This document shows positions 1 through 5,193 of a DNA stretch of 10,446 nucleotides, piece after piece. Position 1 is the first letter of the stretch. Each line of letters opens with the position of its first letter. The notes beneath the pieces were generated by a model. That model had not been told where the DNA came from. It did no database searches and was given only the letters and a program-made list of their open reading frames with translations. The position numbers and the translations under genes were made by a program. Where the stretch lies: contig CASECH010000069.1 of the NCBI GenBank assembly GCA_949286405.1, positions 1-10,446 on the forward strand, given 5' to 3'. This DNA comes from an uncultured bacterium (GTDB lineage Bacteria > Cyanobacteriota > Vampirovibrionia > Gastranaerophilales > Gastranaerophilaceae).

Positions 1-231
1 AACCATTCCCCAATATTCAGGACCTTCATGTTCAGAAATAGCAAGGTTTGTTGCTTGTTGCAAAACTGAATATGCTTTTTTTAGAGTCGACATATTTTTT
101 TGATCAGCCAATTTTTGATTTAAAGAAGGTAATGTCATAGCAGCCACAACACCGATAATTCCAAGAGTAATAAGGACTTCCGCTAATGTGAATGCACTAT
201 TCTTCTTTAACTCCGAAACTAAAAAACTCAC
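1..231 (-). CDS. Type IV prepilin-like protein, N-terminal part (cut by window edge)
   Basis: The first 77 codons are visible; the rest lies left of the window. Residues 1-13 form a short leader with two lysines (KKNSA), followed by a class III prepilin signal, FTLAEVLITLGIIG, and a hydrophobic helix to about residue 36. The glutamate at +5 of the predicted mature protein is present. Prepilin peptidase would be expected to cut between Ala13 and Phe14; this family often has Ala rather than Gly there. The product should be a pilin or pseudopilin of a type IV pilus or type II secretion-like system in the inner membrane. The only usable in-frame start is GTG at 231; the ATG one base upstream runs straight into TGA. 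No Shine-Dalgarno is seen, and a TATAAT box ends 6 nt upstream, so the mRNA may be leaderless. It is divergent from bioF. The leader type is typical of Gastranaerophilales. Confidence 0.85.
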   Translation of the reverse strand, partial: MSFLVSELKKNSAFTLAEVLITLGIIGVVAAMTLPSLNQKLADQKNMSTLKKAYSVLQQATNLAISEHEGPEYWGMV

Positions 232-237
232 ATACTT

Positions 238-266
238 ATTATAACATTTTTTTTACAACCCGCAAT
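238..266 (-). promoter_or_regulatory. Putative promoter of the prepilin gene
   Basis: On the minus strand a perfect -10 box, TATAAT, lies at 243-238. The best -35 with a 17-nt spacer is a weak ATTGCG at 266-261. Transcription would start at or within a few bases of the GTG at 231, leaving no room for a ribosome binding site. Confidence 0.45.
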
Positions 267-300
267 AGACTTTACAACTTTTTTGTCATAAATTTATTGT

Positions 301-1446
301 ATGTATGAAACTTTAAAAAACACATTAGATAAACTTAATAATAACTCTCATTATAGAGTCATAAAAGAATTTGACAAAAAAGATAAAAAATATATTTATA
401 TTGATGAAAAAAAATTATTAAACTTATCATCAAATAATTACCTAGGTTTTGCGGATAACGAATCTATAAGCAAGAACTTTTTAAATAACGCGAAAGAAAT
501 ATATAGTTTTGGAAGTGCTTCTGCAAGGCTTCTCACAGGAACTTTACCCATTTACAATGAACTTGAACAATTAATTTCTCATTTATTTAATAAAGAAAAA
601 ACATTGATTTTTAACAGCGGATACCATGCAAATGTAGGCATAAACAGTTCTTTAGCAGATAAGGGAGACGTGATTTTTTCCGACAAATTAAATCATGCCA
701 GCATTATAGATGGGATGAAACTTTCTCAAGGTAAATTTTTCAGATACCAACATAATGATATGGACAGCCTTGAAAGATTAATTAAGAGAGAAAGGAATAA
801 CTTTAAAAATGCTTTTATTGTTTCAGAAAGTGTATTCAGCATGGATGGAGATATTGCAGATATCGAAAAACTTGTTGAACTTAAAGAAAAATATAACTGT
901 ATATTGATACTTGATGAAGCTCATGCTTTTGGAGTTTTTGGATCTAAAGGACTAGGAGTTTGTGAAAAGCTAAATCTAATAGACAAAGTTGATTTAATAA
1001 TAGGAACTTTTGGAAAAGCAATAGGCTCTATGGGAGCTTTTGTTACAGGAAATAAAATTCTTATTGAGTACCTTATTAACAAAGCACGTTCATTTATTTT
1101 TTCTACAGCTTTACCACCTATAAATATAGCTTTTTCAAAATGGATTATAGAAAATGAACTTCCAAAGACTTATGAAAAGCGTCAAAAAATGCTTGAGCTA
1201 GGGCAAAAACTTGGAAGCCAAAGTCATATTATACCTGTAATCATTGGATCCAACAAAGATACTGTTGATTTATGCAATGTGCTATTTCATAATGGGTATT
1301 TTACGCTTCCTATAAGACCTCCAACCGTTCCTGAGGGAACATCAAGACTTCGTTTATCTTTGACAACAGAGATAGAATTTAATGATATCGAAAAACTTAT
1401 AAAAATAATAAGTCCATACATTAATAAATCAAATTTAACTAAATAA
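301..1446 (+). CDS. bioF: 8-amino-7-oxononanoate synthase (KAPA synthase)
   Basis: PLP-dependent alpha-oxoamine synthase that condenses pimeloyl-ACP (or -CoA) with L-alanine to give 8-amino-7-oxononanoate, the first step of biotin ring assembly; cytosolic. At 381 residues it has the usual length. Visible family features are SNNYLG (44-49), GSASARLLTG (71-80), NSGYHAN (105-111), the PLP-stacking His in LNHAS (His132), DEAHAFG (Asp205 and His208), and GTFGKAIGSMG with the PLP Schiff-base lysine Lys239. These match the positions known for E. coli BioF. The C-terminal part carries the RPPTVPEGTSRLRLSL signature. ATG 301 is the only reasonable start: an in-frame stop lies 12 nt upstream and the next Met is residue 139. 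No Shine-Dalgarno precedes it, so a leaderless or very short-leader mRNA is possible. It heads an operon with bioG and bioC; the gap to bioG is 17 nt. Confidence 0.95.
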   Translation: MYETLKNTLDKLNNNSHYRVIKEFDKKDKKYIYIDEKKLLNLSSNNYLGFADNESISKNFLNNAKEIYSFGSASARLLTGTLPIYNELEQLISHLFNKEKTLIFNSGYHANVGINSSLADKGDVIFSDKLNHASIIDGMKLSQGKFFRYQHNDMDSLERLIKRERNNFKNAFIVSESVFSMDGDIADIEKLVELKEKYNCILILDEAHAFGVFGSKGLGVCEKLNLIDKVDLIIGTFGKAIGSMGAFVTGNKILIEYLINKARSFIFSTALPPINIAFSKWIIENELPKTYEKRQKMLELGQKLGSQSHIIPVIIGSNKDTVDLCNVLFHNGYFTLPIRPPTVPEGTSRLRLSLTTEIEFNDIEKLIKIISPYINKSNLTK

Positions 1447-1463
1447 TTGGAGAATTTAGAAAT

Positions 1464-2117
1464 ATGCAATACAAATGGCTTTGTAAAGAAAATAACAAAA
1501 AATTGCTTGTATTTTTTGCAGGATGGAGCTTTGATACAACACCGTTTCAATATCTAAAATCATATGATTATGATGTTTTAATGTTATACGATTACAATGA
1601 TATAGAGTTGCCGATACAAATCCCAAATTATCAAGAATCATATCTTCTTGCTTGGTCTATGGGAGTCTTTGTTGCATATTTATTGAAAGATAATTTACCT
1701 GATTTTAAGAAAAAATTGGCAATAAATGGTACTGTATTACCTGTAAACGATGAATACGGAATCCCTCTAAAACCGTTTTTACTAACACTTAAACACGCTA
1801 AAACTGGACTTGAAAAGAAATTTTATGAAAATATTTTTGCAAATAAAGAAGAGTTTGAACGTTATGAAAAAACTCCTGTACAAAGAGATATTGATAATAG
1901 AGTATCAGAGTTAAATAGCTTGTACAAACTCATAAAAAGCGAAAATATTCAGTACTCAAAATATTTTGATAAAGCAATAATTAGCAGTAATGACAAAATT
2001 ATCCCGACTAAAAATCAAATAAATTTCTGGCAACGATACAATGAATACACAATTGTTGAAAGTGGACATTTTCCATACTATAATTTTGAAAGCTGGAATG
2101 AATTACTATGTTTATAG
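1464..2117 (+). CDS. bioG: Pimeloyl-ACP methyl ester esterase, BioG type (DUF452)
   Basis: Alpha/beta-hydrolase that removes the methyl group from pimeloyl-ACP methyl ester, ending the disguised fatty-acid elongation that makes pimelate; it replaces the unrelated-in-sequence BioH of E. coli. The BioG pattern is clear: an N-terminal strand LLVFFAGW (14-21), then YLLAWSMGVF with the nucleophile Ser65 in an A-W-S-M-G elbow. A likely acid Asp177 lies in SNDKIIP and a catalytic His202 in ESGHFPYY near the C-terminus. The length of 217 residues fits the family. A GGAG Shine-Dalgarno lies 11 nt before ATG 1464. The gene sits between bioF and bioC and overlaps bioC by 10 nt, which supports translational coupling and the biotin assignment. 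The catalytic roles are assigned by family knowledge. Confidence 0.88.
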   Translation: MQYKWLCKENNKKLLVFFAGWSFDTTPFQYLKSYDYDVLMLYDYNDIELPIQIPNYQESYLLAWSMGVFVAYLLKDNLPDFKKKLAINGTVLPVNDEYGIPLKPFLLTLKHAKTGLEKKFYENIFANKEEFERYEKTPVQRDIDNRVSELNSLYKLIKSENIQYSKYFDKAIISSNDKIIPTKNQINFWQRYNEYTIVESGHFPYYNFESWNELLCL

Positions 2118-2845
2118 ACCCTAAAAAAGTAAAAAAACAATTTGAAAAAAGCTTTGACAAATACAATTCTAATGCAATTATACAAAAAGAACTAGCTAAA
2201 AAATTGGTCGAAGAAGTAAGTAAAATTGGAATAAATTATGATAAAATCCTTGAAATCGGCAGCGGAACAGGCTTGCTCTCAAAACAAATTTCTAAAAATA
2301 TTAAGTTCGAAGAATATTATGCAAATGACCTTATTCCAAAATCGAAATACTACCTTGACAAAATTTTAGATAAATATGAATTCATTCAAGGGGATGCTCA
2401 AAAGATTAAATTAAATAAAAAATTAAACCTAATTATTTCTAATGCAGTATTTCAATGGTTTAAAGATTTAAAAAAGACAAGCAAATATTACAGCTCATTA
2501 CTTGATAAAGATGGAATAATTGCTTTTTCAACATTTACGCAAGATAATTTCAAAGAAATAAAAGAATTAACAGGGATTTCACTGGAATATAAAACCAAAA
2601 ATCAAATCGTAGAAGATTTGAAAGATAATTTTGAAATAATTCATATATCAGAATACAAAAATATACTAAAATTTTCAAATCCTCTGGAGTTGTTGGCCCA
2701 CATAAAAAACACCGGAGTTAATGCACTTTCTAACAAACCTCTCACCTTCAAAGAAGTAAAAGAATTTTGTCAAAACTATAAAGCTAAATACCCTGAAATT
2801 ACACTCACATACACCCCTGTTATTATAGTTGCCAAAAAGATTTAA
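2108..2845 (+). CDS. bioC: Malonyl-ACP O-methyltransferase
   Basis: SAM-dependent class I methyltransferase that methylates the free carboxyl of malonyl-ACP, so that fatty-acid synthase can extend it to pimeloyl-ACP methyl ester. The SAM-binding motif I is LEIGSGTG (48-55). An acidic residue follows in ANDL, then GDAQ, and ISNAVFQWF corresponds to the family's SNAxxQW block. FSTFTQDNFKEI and the BioC hallmark LLAHIKNTGVNAL come near the C-terminus. The N-terminal KKQFEKSFDKYNSNAIIQ matches the RFxxAAxxYDxxAxxQ entry motif of BioC. The length of 245 residues is normal. ATG 2108 overlaps the end of bioG by 10 nt and has only a weak Shine-Dalgarno, so translation is probably coupled. It is the last gene of the operon; bioA, bioB and bioD are not in this window. 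Confidence 0.92.
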   Translation: MFIDPKKVKKQFEKSFDKYNSNAIIQKELAKKLVEEVSKIGINYDKILEIGSGTGLLSKQISKNIKFEEYYANDLIPKSKYYLDKILDKYEFIQGDAQKIKLNKKLNLIISNAVFQWFKDLKKTSKYYSSLLDKDGIIAFSTFTQDNFKEIKELTGISLEYKTKNQIVEDLKDNFEIIHISEYKNILKFSNPLELLAHIKNTGVNALSNKPLTFKEVKEFCQNYKAKYPEITLTYTPVIIVAKKI

Positions 2846-2849
2846 ACTA

Positions 2850-2876
2850 AATACTACCTTTCTAGTATTCCCTTTT
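2850..2876 (+). terminator. Weak hairpin terminator candidate after bioC
   Basis: A 7-bp perfect stem, AATACTA (2850-2856) and TAGTATT (2863-2869), encloses a 6-nt loop just after the bioC stop. It is followed by CCCTTTT, a short, imperfect T-run. The stem is AT-rich, so termination may be inefficient. Confidence 0.35.
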
Positions 2877-2890
2877 GTAAAAAAAAAACA

Positions 2891-2896
2891 TATAAT
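2891..2896 (+). promoter_or_regulatory. -10 box upstream of the 2950 gene
   Basis: A perfect TATAAT lies 53 nt before the TTG start at 2950 and would give a leader of about 45 nt. No convincing -35 is seen at 16-18 nt. A 10-bp perfect palindrome, AAACATGTTT (2907-2916), lies in the leader and could be an operator; this is only a possibility. Confidence 0.3.
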
Positions 2897-2949
2897 CTTT
2901 ACATAAAAACATGTTTATTATTTCATGTGGATATAAAAGGCGGTAAAAA

Positions 2950-3594
2950 TTGTTAAATAACTATGAAAGCTTTGATAATTCTGAAACATCTGCAAGAAAA
3001 TCTGCACTAATTCAAGAAAGAGTAGGGCTTGTATCTACGCATATGTACAAGCAATTCCTTGACTACCAGCATGCAAATGTGAATACCAATGAAATATTTA
3101 CAAGAATGATAGATAACCTACAAGCAGTTGTTGAAACACTAAAAGAAGCTTTTTCATCAAGAGGTGTTACAACTCAAAATATATATGTTGATACTGACCC
3201 TCAGAAATCAGTTGTTATAGTAAATATTCTTTGGCATAAAATGAGCTTTACCACAAGATGCAACTACCAACCGCAAGCCCTTTACAGAGAAGACGGTCAA
3301 CATCTTTTTTCTAGTCGTATAATGGCTATTAAAGGTAATTACTATGAACTTATGAAAGGTGTTACCGATCATGATGAAGAAATGGTAAAACTTCTTGATA
3401 ATGAAGTCGCATCACTATTTATTCCACCTGAAACAAGCCAAAATTCTATAATGAAAATAAGACACCTTCCAAATAGAGAGTTTTATCTAAATCAAGTTGA
3501 TGCACCAAGAGAATTTGTACTCAAAGTCGTAGAAACGATTTGCGGAGGCGGTTTCTACCATGAAGAGGGTGCAAGAAAAAGTTTTAATATATAA
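2950..3594 (+). CDS. Unrecognised soluble protein, 214 residues, TTG start
   Basis: I do not recognise a family. The protein has no signal peptide, membrane segment or repeat. The N-terminal third (about residues 10-75) looks helical, with RKSALIQERVGLVSTHMYKQ followed by a predicted helix around IDNLQAVVETLKEAF. A more mixed region with alternating hydrophobic residues (KSVVIVNILWHKMSFTTR) suggests beta-strands. The C-terminus ends with ICGGGFYHEEGARKSF. The start is TTG at 2950: no ATG or GTG occurs in frame before residue 32, and an AAAGG Shine-Dalgarno lies about 9 nt upstream. It follows bioC by 104 nt with its own possible -10 box, so it is probably a separate unit. It is convergent with the small gene at 3606-3857, with only 11 nt between the stops. 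Codon use is like its neighbours, so it is very likely a real gene of unknown role. Confidence 0.8.
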   Translation: MLNNYESFDNSETSARKSALIQERVGLVSTHMYKQFLDYQHANVNTNEIFTRMIDNLQAVVETLKEAFSSRGVTTQNIYVDTDPQKSVVIVNILWHKMSFTTRCNYQPQALYREDGQHLFSSRIMAIKGNYYELMKGVTDHDEEMVKLLDNEVASLFIPPETSQNSIMKIRHLPNREFYLNQVDAPREFVLKVVETICGGGFYHEEGARKSFNI

Positions 3595-3596
3595 AA

Positions 3597-3624
3597 TAAA
3601 AAGCTCTATTCCATAGGCAGCTTT
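3597..3624 (-). terminator. Terminator of the 3606-3857 gene, overlapping its stop
   Basis: Read on the minus strand, a stem of AAAGCT plus TATx/ATAG pairs (10 bp with a 2-nt bulge and 3-nt loop, 3624-3600) runs into TTTTTATTTTA. It includes the TAG stop of the minus-strand gene. On the plus strand no T-run follows, so it acts in one direction only. Confidence 0.5.
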
Positions 3625-3857
3625 GATGAAACCTCAGCGATGATTCTTTGCACATCAGGTCCGCCAATAGCTACTTCCAAAATTAAAGGACTGTGAATTA
3701 GTACTGTCTCAGAATACTCCATGGTATCTACATCTATGATATTGAATTCAATAAAATCATCTCCAGCATAAATAAGTTTACCGTATTCTCCACCAGTAGC
3801 CCATTTTATGAACATGTACTGATTTTCATACTCTTTTAATTTTTCCACTAATCTCAT
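3606..3857 (-). CDS. Small conserved-looking protein with an Sm/SH3-like pattern
   Basis: This 83-residue protein has no recognised family name. After a short N-terminal helix (MRLVEKLKEYENQ) it reads as alternating beta-strands: FIKWATGGEYGKLIYAGDD (16-34), then FIEFNIIDV, a turn, ETVLIHSPLILEVAI (50-64), and a C-terminal helix around DVQRIIAEVSSKL. The order strand, GG-x-Y-x-G-x-L, strand, DDFIEF, and a late strand ending in EV resembles Sm1/Sm2-type or other small SH3-like barrels, in which the first Gly-rich turn and the acidic DD precede the bent third strand. That is inference from the pattern, and RNA binding is not shown. ATG 3857 is preceded by a weak GTAGG 5 nt upstream and by a good promoter at 3933-3906. 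Its stop lies inside its own terminator hairpin. Confidence 0.8.
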   Translation of the reverse strand: MRLVEKLKEYENQYMFIKWATGGEYGKLIYAGDDFIEFNIIDVDTMEYSETVLIHSPLILEVAIGGPDVQRIIAEVSSKLPME

Positions 3858-3905
3858 TAATACCTACAATCCTATTAAAATCAAAAACGTATATTTATAC
3901 TATAT

Positions 3906-3933
3906 ATTTTAGTCATTTTTGTGAATAAGTCAA
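3906..3933 (-). promoter_or_regulatory. Promoter of the 3606-3857 gene
   Basis: On the minus strand TTGACT (3933-3928) and TAAAAT (3911-3906) are separated by 16 nt, each matching the sigma-70 consensus at five of six positions. Transcription would begin near 3899 and give a leader of about 40 nt before ATG 3857. It lies directly downstream of a minus-strand terminator, so it starts a separate transcript. Confidence 0.6.
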
Positions 3934-3939
3934 GAATAC

Positions 3940-3970
3940 AAAAAAAGAAGCTGTACCTTTTGTACAGCTT
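3940..3970 (-). terminator. Strong minus-strand Rho-independent terminator
   Basis: A perfect 9-bp stem, AAGCTGTAC and GTACAGCTT (arms 3970-3962 and 3956-3948), has a 5-nt loop and is followed on the minus strand by C then seven T. On the plus strand the run is A-rich and upstream, so it terminates only leftward transcripts. No recognised minus-strand gene lies immediately upstream, which is why a small RNA is proposed. Confidence 0.7.
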
Positions 3971-4007
3971 GAACAATAATCTTGGGAGGAGATTTGGGGA
4001 TAGTTGT

Positions 4008-4038
4008 ACATGCATGATATGCCAAGCATGTTTTTTTT
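4008..4038 (+). terminator. Plus-strand hairpin with T8 tail upstream of aroQ
   Basis: ACATGC (4008-4013) and GCATGT (4026-4031) form a 6-bp stem with a 12-nt loop, followed by eight T (4031-4038). It could stop rightward transcripts before the aroQ promoter, or it may simply be a 5' structure of the opposite-strand RNA. The long loop lowers confidence. Confidence 0.4.
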
Positions 4039-4069
4039 GTTACATGAGAATCCAAAAAATTAATAAAAA

Positions 4070-4098
4070 TTTACAATTCCTTGATTTTATAATATAAT
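4070..4098 (+). promoter_or_regulatory. aroQ promoter
   Basis: TTTACA (4070-4075) and a perfect TATAAT (4093-4098) are separated by exactly 17 nt. A second overlapping TATAAT lies at 4088-4093. Transcription would begin near 4105, making the leader only about 10 nt and placing the GGAG ribosome site at the very 5' end. Confidence 0.65.
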
Positions 4099-4115
4099 AG
4101 TGGTTGGAGAAAATT

Positions 4116-4568
4116 ATGAAAATTTTAGTAATTAATGGCGTTAATATGAATATGCTTGGATTACGGGAGCCTGAAAAGTATGGTTCCATGACATTACAAG
4201 ATTTGGAAAAAAATTTATATGCATATTCTTTTGAACTTGGCATAGATATTGAAACTTTTCAAAGCAATTTTGAAGGTGAAATTGTTGAAAAGATTCATAG
4301 TGCAAAAAACATCTTCGACGGAATTGTCATCAATGCAGGAGCGTATACGCATACAAGCATTGCTATAAGAGATGCAATCTCTGCAGTAGAAATTCCAACA
4401 GTAGAAGTACATATCACAAATATTTATAAAAGAGAAGAGTTTCGCCACAAATCATACATTGCACCTGTATGCATAGGGCAAATATCAGGTTTTGAATATG
4501 AAAGTTACAAACTAGGCATCGAAGGGCTTTTACAATATATAAAAAATCTACACTCCTCAAAGGAGTAA
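4116..4568 (+). CDS. aroQ: Type II 3-dehydroquinate dehydratase
   Basis: Dehydrates 3-dehydroquinate to 3-dehydroshikimate, the third step of the shikimate pathway; type II enzymes are small flavodoxin-like proteins that assemble as dodecamers in the cytosol. At 150 residues it has the normal length. The family blocks are all present: NGVNMNMLGLREPEKYG (7-23) with catalytic Arg17 and Tyr22 on the active-site lid, FQSNFEGEIVEKI (48-60), INAGAYTHTSIAIRDAI (72-88) with the substrate-binding Asn73, VEVHITN with catalytic His99, and REEFRHKSYIAPVCIGQISG (106-125). ATG 4116 is preferred over an in-frame TTG at 4104, because GGAG at 4106-4109 sits 6 nt before it and the protein then starts with the family's usual MKILVINGxN. 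It is monocistronic with its own promoter; the end converges on the gene at 4597-4953. Confidence 0.96.
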   Translation: MKILVINGVNMNMLGLREPEKYGSMTLQDLEKNLYAYSFELGIDIETFQSNFEGEIVEKIHSAKNIFDGIVINAGAYTHTSIAIRDAISAVEIPTVEVHITNIYKREEFRHKSYIAPVCIGQISGFEYESYKLGIEGLLQYIKNLHSSKE

Positions 4569-4587
4569 ATCAAAAGATTATACTCCT
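4541..4587 (-). terminator. Alternative hairpins between aroQ and the 4597-4953 gene
   Basis: Three related arms occur: ACTCCT (4552-4557), AGGAGTA (4561-4567) and TACTCCT (4581-4587). The middle arm can pair with either neighbour. The left pair (6 bp, 3-nt loop) is followed on the minus strand by GTAGA and six T (4546-4541), so it can act as a terminator for the leftward gene. The right pair extends with AATC/GATT to 11 bp with one bulge and has no T-run. The aroQ stop codon lies within the structure. Confidence 0.4.
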
Positions 4588-4596
4588 AAAACACAA

Positions 4597-4953
4597 CTAT
4601 TTTGAAAATTCCTTAGCACAAGCACCCATTTGAGCACAAGATTCTTCATAAGGATTTTCATGACCAGACTTTTTCAGTATAGCATAAGCTTGATCAAAAT
4701 AATCTAACGCAGCTGCTGCAGCTTTCGGATTTTCTTGCAAAAATTTCAAATCATTCTCAATATTATCTGTCGATACAAGAGAACGCCCTAAAGAATCAAC
4801 ACTAGGCAAATCCTTAGGAGTATTTTGCGGGGTAGTGTTTTCTTGAACAGTTTGAGATGCTTCTGATATAAGCTCAGAATTTTTTGTCTGTTCAATTTTT
4901 TGTGATTTTTGTGGTATGGAACCTGCTCCATTCTTAGGAATATCGTTCATCAT
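4597..4953 (-). CDS. Unrecognised small protein with a disordered N-terminal half
   Basis: The product has 118 residues and no recognised family. Residues 1-55 are rich in Gln, Ser, Thr, Asn, Glu and Pro (for example ENTTPQNTPKDLPS) and look disordered. Residues 63-118 look folded and helical: DNIENDLKFLQENPKAAAAAL, then YFDQAYAILKKSG, then PYEESCAQMGACAKEF with Cys106 and Cys112. There is no signal peptide or membrane segment, so it is likely cytosolic. ATG 4953 is chosen because AGAGGA (4966-4961) lies 7 nt upstream; a GTG at 4989 extends the frame by 12 codons but has no better site and would place that Shine-Dalgarno inside the gene. A second ATG directly follows. Convergent with aroQ. 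Confidence 0.7.
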   Translation of the reverse strand: MMNDIPKNGAGSIPQKSQKIEQTKNSELISEASQTVQENTTPQNTPKDLPSVDSLGRSLVSTDNIENDLKFLQENPKAAAAALDYFDQAYAILKKSGHENPYEESCAQMGACAKEFSK

Positions 4954-5108
4954 AGTCACATCCTCTTTTCTTTCATTGCCATAGCACACGCTATAACTTT
5001 CATCTAATATTCTCGTTTTATGCTTTAAAACACAAACAAAAATTTTTTTGCTAGTTTGGTAAAAAAAAATTACAAAATTTAATATATAATTTTTTATTCC
5101 TAACTTTT

Positions 5109-5175
5109 TATGTTATATTCATAGTGTATTATTTGATACAAAATATATAACATATTATATAAATTATATAACATA
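5109..5175. repeat. 11-bp repeats upstream of the PAS/kinase-like gene
   Basis: TATATAACATA occurs exactly at 5144-5154 and again at 5165-5175, 21 bp apart, about two DNA turns. An inverted copy with one mismatch, TATGTTATATT, lies at 5109-5119. They surround the likely promoter of the 5194 gene and could be operator sites. The AT-rich background makes chance repeats possible. Confidence 0.45.
5133..5161 (+). promoter_or_regulatory. Possible promoter of the PAS/kinase-like gene
   Basis: TTGATA (5133-5138) is followed after 17 nt by TATATA (5156-5161); an alternative TATAAA starts at 5158 with a 19-nt spacer. The -10 lies between two direct repeats, so a protein bound to them would cover it. 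Confidence 0.35.
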
Positions 5176-5193
5176 AAAGGAAGTATTGCAATA

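Larger units (their letters stand above)
3940..4087 (-). ncRNA. Candidate C-rich small RNA (anti-Shine-Dalgarno type)
   Basis: A minus-strand transcript ending at the strong terminator at 3970-3940 has no convincing reading frame. A possible promoter is TTTTCA (4122-4117), 17 nt, TATTAT (4099-4094), giving a start near 4087 and an RNA of about 150 nt. It would hold a hairpin (ACATGC/GCATGT arms, 4031-4008), then an apparently unpaired C-rich stretch at 4000-3981 containing TCCCC and CTCCTCCC, then the terminator. The CCTCC matches the anti-Shine-Dalgarno of 16S rRNA, so such an RNA could pair with GGAGG sites, as the C-rich motifs of known Firmicutes small RNAs do. The terminator and C-rich tract are seen; the promoter is weak and the function is inference. 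Confidence 0.35.

Noticed and set aside
3912..4030. 37-codon minus-strand frame running through the strong terminator hairpin
   Set aside because: It has no ribosome site and is encoded largely by the hairpin and T-run, so it is more likely a non-coding RNA region.
4104..4115. TTG start extending aroQ by four residues
   Set aside because: The TTG overlaps the Shine-Dalgarno (GGAG) and the predicted transcription start; the ATG at 4116 gives the family's normal N-terminus.
4954..4989. GTG start extending the 4597-4953 gene by 12 codons
   Set aside because: An AGAGGA site 7 nt before ATG 4953 explains the downstream start better, and the extension has no ribosome site of its own.
5041..5071. 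A/T-only inverted repeat (AATTTTTTT ... AAAAAAAAATT)
   Set aside because: Such arms are expected by chance in this AT-rich intergenic DNA and show no terminator or promoter context.
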